12,230 nt of DNA, from assembly GCA_026396975.1 (NCBI GenBank), contig JAPLVT010000088.1, forward strand, positions 1-12,230, read 5' to 3'. A program made the position numbers and the translations under genes. This stretch comes from Candidatus Iainarchaeum sp. (GTDB lineage Archaea; Iainarchaeota; Iainarchaeia; Iainarchaeales; GCA-2688035). Positions 7,055 through 12,230 of this stretch are shown piece after piece (the stretch's first letter is position 1; each line of letters starts with the position of its first letter). A model generated the notes under the pieces. The model saw only the letters and a list, made by a program, of their open reading frames with translations, searched no databases and was not told the origin of the DNA.

Positions 7055-7687
7055 TCACATTGGCGGAGGCGCTCCGTTGTACTCCTCGTCATCCCATCTT
7101 GGGCCCCTGAAAAGGAAGATGAAATTCAGCAGTACCGCAATCGCTGCTGCAGCCCAGAACACCAATGTCATCTGCCGTGCAAGTTCATCCAGCGTGATTG
7201 AAAGCTGGAATGCCGCTGTTGTGAAATCCAGCCCTTCGCCTACCACATGCCCGTGCTCGAGGTGGAATACTGTGTGGCTGCTCATGAACAGGTTGCTGTA
7301 CGCGATTACCATAAAAGAAAAAATCAGCACCCTGTAATCCTCCCGCAGCTTTCCACAGTCAAGCCTTGACTGCAGCGCGAAAGAAAACCAGAGCAGCAGC
7401 ACGCCGGCAATGCTGTTGAACAGGAATCCGCCGAGATAAGTCAGCGGCGTGTTAGGGTAAGCCGACCACAATCCGATTGCTGATGTTATCGGGCTGGCAA
7501 TAACATGGAACAGCACGTGGCCGACCTCGTGGAACGCAACGCCAGGCATTCCCCATACCTCTGTGATCAAATTCGGGCTGCCGAGAAAAAGCTCTACCAT
7601 GATTGGAAAGAGGAATGCAGCCGCGAAAGCCAGTATTGAGGTCGCAAGCAGCGCGGGGTCAGGGCGCCTGAAATCGACGATTGCCAT
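7055..7687 (-). CDS. Multi-pass membrane protein with HEVGH metalloprotease motif (M50-like)
   Basis: Probable zinc-dependent intramembrane or membrane-bound protease. Numbering is from the ATG at 7687 (210 residues). A hydrophobic helix at 13-35 is followed by HEVGH at 53-57, the HExxH zinc site. More hydrophobic stretches lie at about 83-105, 118-136 and 172-193. A His-rich loop at 138-147 (HTVFHLEHGH) followed by GEGLDF (D154) could give the third zinc ligand, as in some M50-like families. The C-terminus ends in an acidic-polar tail with PPP. An ATG at 7771 would add 28 residues including two cysteines; I prefer 7687 because the protein then starts directly before the first helix. It may be co-transcribed with neighbours on the same strand. 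The substrate is unknown; the family link rests on the zinc motif and topology only. Confidence 0.72.
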   Translation of the reverse strand: MAIVDFRRPDPALLATSILAFAAAFLFPIMVELFLGSPNLITEVWGMPGVAFHEVGHVLFHVIASPITSAIGLWSAYPNTPLTYLGGFLFNSIAGVLLLWFSFALQSRLDCGKLREDYRVLIFSFMVIAYSNLFMSSHTVFHLEHGHVVGEGLDFTTAAFQLSITLDELARQMTLVFWAAAAIAVLLNFIFLFRGPRWDDEEYNGAPPPM

Positions 7688-7869
7688 GCAAACATTACAA
7701 TTTTTGGAAAGAAAAATCTTTCCCAACGCCGCCGCAGGCGCTGTAAATAGTTTTTTCCCCAACGCAAGCATTTGCAGTAGCGGCGGCGTGATTTCAATCT
7801 CTCTTGAGCATGTTTTTTGTGCCTGCGCGAGCGCAGAAAATAGCCAGAAATTTTCGCAGGCCGCCCTGT

Positions 7870-8148
7870 TTAGCCCTGCTCATAAAGGCAGAGGAAAACC
7901 CGGTTGGTGTCGCTGTTGAAGCCGGCTGTCATGAAATATTCCTTTTCCCGCAGGTCGGCTGCGCGCACAAGGCTGTAGTCCGCAATCTGCTTGCAGTAAT
8001 TCGGGGAAACAAGCACGGACTGTGACGACTGCTTTATGTTAAGCGCGTTCACGCTGACCGCAAGCCCGCTCTGGTTGACTGAAAGCATTACCACCCAGCC
8101 GCAAAGCAGAATAATCAAAAGCCCGAGAATCAAATCGCTTGTCTGCAT
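7870..8148 (-). CDS. Small membrane-anchored protein, unknown function
   Basis: Not recognised. It has 92 residues with a single N-terminal hydrophobic segment at about 6-23, then a mostly polar domain of about 65 residues predicted to lie outside the cell. It contains two internal cysteines (C52 and C87) that could form a disulfide. The topology is a signal anchor or uncleaved signal peptide. Support for it being real: a TATA-like ATTTAAAT sits 22-32 bp before the ATG at 8148, the frame has normal amino-acid composition, and no competing frame is better. The 182 bp to the metalloprotease-like start (7688-7869) hold no other gene. Its position upstream of a membrane protease candidate on the same strand makes a partner or substrate role possible, but that is only inference. 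Confidence 0.6.
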   Translation of the reverse strand: MQTSDLILGLLIILLCGWVVMLSVNQSGLAVSVNALNIKQSSQSVLVSPNYCKQIADYSLVRAADLREKEYFMTAGFNSDTNRVFLCLYEQG

Positions 8149-8169
8149 CCCGAAAAATAATGTTTCTTC

Positions 8170-8198
8170 GGATATTTAAATGTTTTTTATTATTTTTT
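8170..8198. promoter_or_regulatory. Shared divergent promoter region
   Basis: The palindromic ATTTAAAT at 8173-8180 lies about 25-32 bp before the minus-strand ATG at 8148 and about 37-44 bp before the plus-strand ATG at 8217. A second A/T-rich stretch (TTTTTTATTATTTTTTT) follows at 8183-8199. Both divergent genes are probably transcribed from here, with short leaders. Confidence 0.45.
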
Positions 8199-8216
8199 TG
8201 TAGGCAGGCTGGTCGC

Positions 8217-8600
8217 ATGGATAAGGAATTCCAGAAATTCATCGCGGATTTGCGGCTGCAGCGCAGGAAATGCCCCTGGGCCGCAAAACAGGGTGTTGCG
8301 GGGCAGCTGCGCGAGCTTGAGAGCGAGATAAAGGAAATGCGCAAGGCGCTCAAGAAGAGTGATTTGCGCAACCTGCGCGAGGAATACGGCGATGTTCTCT
8401 GGGACGCGCTGATGCTCGGCGTCATCGCGGAGGAAAAAGGGCTTTTTCCAATGCGCAAAGCGCTTGCCGGCGCCAACGCCAAGCTGCGCAGGCGCAAGCC
8501 ATGGGTTTTTGGGAAGGAAAAAGTCCGCAGCTCCGCGGAAGCAGTTAAGCGCTGGAACGAGATAAAAAAGCGGGAAAAGGCAGCGAAGAAACGGGAATAA
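8217..8600 (+). CDS. MazG-like nucleotide pyrophosphohydrolase
   Basis: Probably hydrolyses NTPs or dNTPs to NMP and pyrophosphate, a house-cleaning role. Numbering is from the ATG at 8217 (127 residues). The MazG signature CPW is at 19-21, the acidic helix LRELESEIKEM at 31-41, and EEYGDVLWD at 55-63 supplies the second acidic pair (E56, D59) for magnesium. RRRKPWVFG near 91-99 matches the KxxRRHPHVFG-type tail of MazG, though the His residues are replaced. A longer frame exists from TTG 8139, but it would run through the divergent promoter, so 8217 is preferred. The protein is a single MazG domain, shorter than two-domain bacterial MazG. The truncated nucS-like gene follows after 27 bp, possibly in the same transcript. 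Confidence 0.82.
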   Translation: MDKEFQKFIADLRLQRRKCPWAAKQGVAGQLRELESEIKEMRKALKKSDLRNLREEYGDVLWDALMLGVIAEEKGLFPMRKALAGANAKLRRRKPWVFGKEKVRSSAEAVKRWNEIKKREKAAKKRE

Positions 8601-8627
8601 AACCATTTTGCTATCACCTATCTTCTT

Positions 8628-8729
8628 ATGCAACTGGAGCAGGCCCAAAAGCAGATAGCGGACGCGATCGCGAGAAAAGATTTGCTGATGGTTGTGGGCG
8701 AATGCTACGTCGAATGGCATATAAAATAG
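8628..8729 (+). pseudogene. Truncated 5' end of a NucS/EndoMS-like endonuclease gene
   Basis: The 33-codon frame begins at ATG 8628 and ends at TAG 8727-8729. Residues 1-29 resemble the archaeal NucS/EndoMS N-terminus (mismatch endonuclease): an amphipathic helix (QAQKQIADAIARKDLL) leads into the first strand, LMVVGECYVE, which in the full protein continues as YxGRAxSxLGxGxR. Here the sequence instead reads W-H-I-K-stop and no frame downstream resumes the family pattern. The break is at about 8715. It could be a real disruption by rearrangement or insertion, or an assembly join. The family call comes from memory of its consensus, so it is moderate. It starts 27 bp after mazG. Confidence 0.5.
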
Positions 8730-8731
8730 TC

Positions 8732-8761
8732 GCTGTTATCCCGATTTGTGTGCTGTTATCC
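8732..8761 (+). repeat. Direct repeat GCTGTTATCC, 20-bp period
   Basis: Two exact copies begin at 8732 and 8752, placing them on the same face of the helix. They lie about 100 bp before the TATA-like element and could bind a regulator, or be remnants of the rearrangement at 8715. Confidence 0.5.
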
Positions 8762-8861
8762 TTGCATACTGGGAAGCAGCGAATTCAAAGGCAACTAATT
8801 TTCTCCCAACAAATCAACCTGGGACGAGTTAAACACAGCAAAGCAAAAAATTACCCCGCAC

Positions 8862-8890
8862 ATATATATATGAAATTGGTTCTTTATAAT
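8862..8890 (+). promoter_or_regulatory. TATA-rich promoter region for the surface-protein locus
   Basis: ATATATATAT at 8862-8871 and TTTATAAT at 8883-8890 lie 33-61 bp before the ATG at 8923. Either could be the TATA box; the second leaves room for a leader with the AAGGAG site. Confidence 0.45.
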
Positions 8891-8906
8891 ACTGGAAACT
8901 GGATAG

Positions 8907-8912
8907 AAGGAG
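8907..8912 (+). promoter_or_regulatory. Shine-Dalgarno AAGGAG for the short leader ORF
   Basis: AAGGAG ends ten bases before ATG 8923. Its presence is the main support for translation of this short ORF, since the large ORF that follows has no ribosome binding site of its own. Confidence 0.55.
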
Positions 8913-8922
8913 AAACAGCAAA

Positions 8923-9042
8923 ATGCAGTCTAGGCCTAGATTTGGATATTTGCTGATAGCATTGCTTTGCTTACGCCTATCCAGCCATGCTTACGCCGCT
9001 TTTGGGACTGAAGCAAAAACCAGAAGAAATTGGATTGGCTGA
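8923..9042 (+). CDS. 39-residue signal-peptide-like leader ORF
   Basis: Not recognised. The 39-residue frame begins at an ATG with a good AAGGAG and reads like a secretion signal: basic MQSRPR, a hydrophobic core YLLIALLCL at 9-17, then SSHAYAAFG with a plausible AYA-type cleavage site near 23-26. Its TGA (9040-9042) lies five bases before the ATG of the large surface-protein frame, so the two may be translationally coupled, or the short peptide may be a remnant. A frameshift joining the two frames would give an alternative N-terminus. A direct repeat TGCTTACGCC occurs inside at 8968-8977 and 8988-8997, again 20 bp apart. Coding status is uncertain. Confidence 0.4.
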   Translation: MQSRPRFGYLLIALLCLRLSSHAYAAFGTEAKTRRNWIG

Positions 9043-9047
9043 AAAAA

Positions 9048-12000
9048 ATGCTTTCAAAAAACCAGTTTGAGACAACAGCCGCAATTACAATAGCCCTTGC
9101 AGGAATACTAGCAGCACTACTGCTAATGCAAGCAACCACGACACCAACAGCACTGCTCACAGCAGAAACACCCCAAGAAACAAGCAAGTCAGGGCAGTGC
9201 GCTGGCCCGGCAGAAAGCCCCGCCGTCGGCGCAGCAACTGCGGTAGCCGCAGCCGACGACCAGTCCCCGGAAGCACTCTTTCAAGAAAAGGAAGAAGACA
9301 GCGTGAACGCGCAAAGGCAGCTGCAGTTCACAGAGAAAACAGCAAGCGAGCTGGAGATAGCAGCAAGCGGGGAAAGCATAACAATCTCCTTTCACTCAAT
9401 CAACCCCGCTGGAATTGTGAAGCCAGCGAAAAGCAATTTGAAGGAAATGGAGGAAAGCGCAGGCTTTTCAACAGACCACACCGTCCTGGGAAGCACTGCC
9501 CACAAGTGGGGCTACAGGTTCAAGCTGCCGAACCAAGAATTCCAAGCAGGGGCATTGGTTGAAGCGACAAGCAGGCTAACTGTCTTGGATGCAAACAAGG
9601 GCAAAATGCAGACCGACTTCGCTGCAATAAGCTTTGAAGACGTTTTAGCATACGGCTTTTCGGTTGAGACAACGGTTTTGAGCGCAACCTCTGCAATCGT
9701 CTCAATCTCAAAAGACTACAAAAGCGAAGGAATTGCGCCAAACGACTGGGTTTACATCGACCCAACTACAATGCTTGTAACTGAAGTGGTTAGCACAGAA
9801 AGCACAGGCACCTCTGGCCACCCTGCGATTGCTGTTGACGACGCAAACGTCTACATAGTATGGTATGATACCACAGACTATGGTGGAAGCGGAACAGACT
9901 ATGACATTTTCTTCAAGACAAAGGGCAAGACAGGCAGCTGGGGAACAAACACAGAGGTGGTTAGCACAGAAAGCACAGGCGACTCTTACAACCCTGCAAT
10001 CGCAGTTGACGACGCAAACATCTACATAGCCTGGCAGGATACCACAAACTATGGTGGAGCAGGAACAGACTACGACATTTTCTTCAAGACAAGGTCAAAA
10101 ACAGGAAGCTGGGGAACAAACACACAGGTGGTTAGCACAGAAAGCACAAGCACCTCTAGCCGCCCTGCGATTGCTGTTGACGACGCAAACATTTACATAG
10201 CATGGGATGACACAACAAACTATGGTGGAAGCGGAACAGACAAGGACATTTTCTTTAAAACAAAGTCAAAGATTGGTGGATTAGGCAGCAATGACATTAA
10301 CTGGGCAATGCAAACACAAGTTGTTAGCACAGAAAGCACAAAAGACTCTGAGGGCCCTGTAATTGTGGTTGATGATACAAACATTTACATCGCATGGTAT
10401 GATTTGACAAATTATGCTGGCAGCGGCACGACAGACTATGACATTTTCTTTAAAACAAAGTCAAAAACCAGAAGCTGGGGAACAAACACACAAGTTGTTA
10501 GCACAGAAAGCAGAAGCCACGCTGCCCGCCTTGCGATGGCTGTTGACGACGCAAACATCTACATAGTATGGGATGATTCCACAAACTATGGTGGAGCTGG
10601 GACAGACAATGACATTTTCTTTAAAACAAAGTCAAAAATTGGTGGGCTGGCGTCAAACGACATAAACTGGGCGAACCCAACACAAGTTGTTAGCACAGAA
10701 AGCACAAGCACCTCTTACTCCCCTGCAATCGCAGATGACGACGCAAACATTTACATAGCGTGGTATGATTTCACAGACTATGGTGGACCTGGGTCAGATG
10801 TAGACATTCTCTTTAAAACAAGGGGCAAGACAGATGCTTTGGCAAGCAACGACATAAACTGGGCGAGCGCAACACAAGTTGTGAGCACTGAAAGCACAGG
10901 CGCCGCTTCCAACCCTGATTTGAATGTTTACGGCGGCGTAGTATATGTTGTTTGGGAGGATGGCACTGGTTTCGATGGAACCGACACTGACATTGTTTTC
11001 AGGTCTTTTTCTCCTCCGACACTGCCCCTTGTTTCAATAACCGCTCCGACTGCTGCAGCCACTTACGGTGGCGCGGTAACTGTTTCTGCGACAGCAAGCG
11101 ACGACAGCGGCATTCAAGACGTCAGCTTCTATTATGCAACAGACTTTTTGTTGGGTGCTACTGGCACGCTTATCTGCTCTGACTCTTCTTCGCCCTACTC
11201 CTGCTCTTGGGACACTATTGCTGTGCCAGACAGGCAATACAAAGTCAAAGCCATTGCCACTGCAGTCAATGGCGATAAAGAGCAGGACTTTTTGAGCAGA
11301 CCGTTTTTCTTGGACAACAACGCATACAGGGCTTACTACGATTTTCTAACCTGCTCAAACTGCTGGGCTTTTGAGGACGGTGACGAAAGCCTGCCCTTGA
11401 ACTCGCTTTACATGGACGCAAACACTGCAATTGGAGCAAACACAAGCATTGAGTTAAGCGATGACACAAGAGAAGAATTTGGAGGCGACGTAGGCGAATA
11501 CGAGATTCACCAATTCATTTTCAATGTTTCAGAAGACCCTGCCACAATCACCGACTTGAATTTTTGGCACGAAGGCTACTCAGATACCGACCCAAGCGGC
11601 ATCAATTTGTATGCCTATAATTTTGACACTGGCTCTTACGAACTGCTTGGAAGCCACAGCAGCAGCAGCGACGACATAGCAGCGGGCTCCATTACAAGCG
11701 ACTTCAACAACTACATTGGCTCAGACGGCAACGTTTTCGTCATCGCAGAAAGCCCCGCAGCAGTAGAAATGTTTAACTACATCTACACCGACTACGTGCG
11801 ATTAACCGTTTCCCACGATACCATTCCAGACGTGAATATCACAGCAATAGACAGCCGCGACATCAGCAACGCATTGCCATTCTTCTCCTACGCAGCAGAC
11901 CAAAACCTGACAATAGACTTCAACGTGTTTGACATAGAAAACGACAGGCTGACGGTAGACATCAACTATAGCACCTCCAACAGCCAGGGAAGCGGAACAG

Positions 12001-12230
12001 TAATCGTAAGCGACCTGAATTTGACAACCGCAGTTTGCCCAAGCCAGAAATGGGACGACAATGTGAGCAGGTGCAGCTGGGACTGGAACATCTCAGGAGT
12101 AGGGGACAACAACTACTACATCCTAATCTACGCCACTGGTTATGCAACATCAGACTTCAACACAAGCAGCAAAGCAATAGGGGTGGACAACAACGCGCCA
12201 GTTACGGTTGACAACGACTTCAATAATACT
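9048..12230 (+). CDS. Large beta-propeller surface protein, partial (3' end beyond window)
   Basis: An uninterrupted frame of 1061 codons runs from ATG 9048 to the last base of the window without a stop. Residues 9-29 form a hydrophobic helix (signal or membrane anchor), followed by an Ala/Thr/Glu-rich linker to about 90 and a possible beta domain at 95-240. Residues 247-653 are seven propeller repeats. An Ig-like domain follows at about 659-757 (ITAP start, two cysteines), then a beta-rich domain beginning with TCSNCW (C769, C772) to about 925, then a second Ig-like domain to the edge. Ten N-x-S/T sequons lie after residue 797, implying a glycosylated outer surface protein. An in-frame TTG at 9030 would add six residues. 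There is no ribosome binding site; coupling with the short ORF at 8923 is possible. Probable role: adhesion, cell contact or S-layer association. Exact function is unknown. Confidence 0.85.
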   Translation, partial: MLSKNQFETTAAITIALAGILAALLLMQATTTPTALLTAETPQETSKSGQCAGPAESPAVGAATAVAAADDQSPEALFQEKEEDSVNAQRQLQFTEKTASELEIAASGESITISFHSINPAGIVKPAKSNLKEMEESAGFSTDHTVLGSTAHKWGYRFKLPNQEFQAGALVEATSRLTVLDANKGKMQTDFAAISFEDVLAYGFSVETTVLSATSAIVSISKDYKSEGIAPNDWVYIDPTTMLVTEVVSTESTGTSGHPAIAVDDANVYIVWYDTTDYGGSGTDYDIFFKTKGKTGSWGTNTEVVSTESTGDSYNPAIAVDDANIYIAWQDTTNYGGAGTDYDIFFKTRSKTGSWGTNTQVVSTESTSTSSRPAIAVDDANIYIAWDDTTNYGGSGTDKDIFFKTKSKIGGLGSNDINWAMQTQVVSTESTKDSEGPVIVVDDTNIYIAWYDLTNYAGSGTTDYDIFFKTKSKTRSWGTNTQVVSTESRSHAARLAMAVDDANIYIVWDDSTNYGGAGTDNDIFFKTKSKIGGLASNDINWANPTQVVSTESTSTSYSPAIADDDANIYIAWYDFTDYGGPGSDVDILFKTRGKTDALASNDINWASATQVVSTESTGAASNPDLNVYGGVVYVVWEDGTGFDGTDTDIVFRSFSPPTLPLVSITAPTAAATYGGAVTVSATASDDSGIQDVSFYYATDFLLGATGTLICSDSSSPYSCSWDTIAVPDRQYKVKAIATAVNGDKEQDFLSRPFFLDNNAYRAYYDFLTCSNCWAFEDGDESLPLNSLYMDANTAIGANTSIELSDDTREEFGGDVGEYEIHQFIFNVSEDPATITDLNFWHEGYSDTDPSGINLYAYNFDTGSYELLGSHSSSSDDIAAGSITSDFNNYIGSDGNVFVIAESPAAVEMFNYIYTDYVRLTVSHDTIPDVNITAIDSRDISNALPFFSYAADQNLTIDFNVFDIENDRLTVDINYSTSNSQGSGTVIVSDLNLTTAVCPSQKWDDNVSRCSWDWNISGVGDNNYYILIYATGYATSDFNTSSKAIGVDNNAPVTVDNDFNNT
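9786..11006 (+). repeat. Seven tandem propeller repeats (171-192 bp each)
   Basis: Units start at 9786, 9957, 10128, 10320, 10494, 10686 and 10878, each opening with VVSTES. Each carries a PAIAVDDANIYIAW-type strand, a YGG turn and a DIFFKT strand, resembling sialidase/BNR-type blades. Blades 1, 2 and 4 (57-58 residues) have a SWGTNT linker. Blades 3, 5 and 6 (64 residues) have a SNDINWA linker. Blade 7 is divergent and shorter. Near-identical DNA between units suggests recent duplication or conversion. Confidence 0.88.

Larger units (their letters stand above)
8730..8922. other. Intergenic region after the nucS break
   Basis: This non-coding stretch holds direct repeats of GCTGTTATCC at 8732-8741 and 8752-8761, a TATA-like ATATATATAT at 8862-8871 and another, TTTATAAT, at 8883-8890, and the ribosome binding site AAGGAG at 8907-8912. 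An 84-codon frame at 8702-8956 overlaps it but lacks any family pattern. No transposase or terminal inverted repeat was found. Confidence 0.55.

Noticed and set aside
6270..7337. A 355-codon plus-strand frame opposite the radical SAM gene.
   Set aside because: It is a shadow of a gene with clear CX3CX2C and GGEP motifs on the other strand, and it extends into the opposite metalloprotease-like gene.
7824..7835. Palindrome TGCGC-GA-GCGCA in the gap after the 92-residue gene, as a terminator.
   Set aside because: The arms are only five bases with a two-base loop, and there is no adjacent T-run long enough on either strand to support a terminator call.
8702..8956. An 84-codon frame across the nucS junction and promoter region.
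   Set aside because: No family pattern, no ribosome binding site, and it runs through TATA-like sequence and short repeats before overlapping the leader ORF.
8715..9047. An insertion sequence or integrase boundary at the nucS break.
   Set aside because: No transposase, integrase, terminal inverted repeat, target duplication or tRNA attachment site could be seen within the window.
8936..9187. Minus-strand 83-codon frame opposite the start of the surface protein.
   Set aside because: Its Ala/Ser/Val-rich content mirrors the Ala/Thr-rich coding on the plus strand; it has no promoter and no recognisable motif.
9786..11006. Regularly spaced repeats considered as a CRISPR or satellite array.
   Set aside because: The repeats are all in frame, 57-64 codons long, and encode propeller blades, so they are protein repeats rather than spacers or satellites.

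Overview
The window looks like an archaeal chromosome segment of roughly balanced GC, probably from a small-genome or uncultivated lineage. Archaeal signs are a pyruvoyl-dependent arginine decarboxylase, a deoxyhypusine synthase family protein, an archaeal-type radical SAM protein with an N-terminal CxxC, A/T-rich TATA-like boxes 25-40 bp before several starts with little or no Shine-Dalgarno sequence, and a large surface protein rich in N-glycosylation sequons. A DPANN/Diapherotrites-like archaeon is a reasonable guess but is not proven by the sequence.

Layout. 73-1972 (+): an M24 proline peptidase, then L-aspartate dehydrogenase (nadX). 2130-3035 (+): quinolinate synthase (nadA). NadX and NadA together make quinolinate, the NAD precursor, from aspartate. 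The 3' end of nadX and the gap after it hold a degenerate 53-bp tandem repeat. 3048-5874: pyruvoyl arginine decarboxylase (-), then deoxyhypusine synthase-like protein and agmatinase (+), an agmatine-centred group that could make putrescine and/or supply aIF5A modification or a polyamine. 5937-8148 (-): a radical SAM enzyme, a membrane HEVGH metalloprotease-like protein and a small membrane-anchored protein. 8217-8600 (+): a MazG-like NTP pyrophosphohydrolase, sharing a divergent promoter region with the small protein.

8628 onward is the accessory part. The first 29 or so codons of a gene resembling the mismatch endonuclease NucS/EndoMS appear, then the similarity stops abruptly near 8715. 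Beyond that junction lie a non-coding stretch with short 20-bp-period direct repeats and TATA-like sequence, a 39-codon signal-peptide-like ORF with a good ribosome binding site, and an uninterrupted reading frame from 9048 to the window end (1061 codons, no stop). This frame encodes an anchored or secreted surface protein with a seven-bladed beta-propeller built of near-identical repeats, then Ig-like and other beta-rich domains. It is the largest gene in the window and continues past the right edge.

No tRNA, rRNA, CRISPR array or transposase was recognised.
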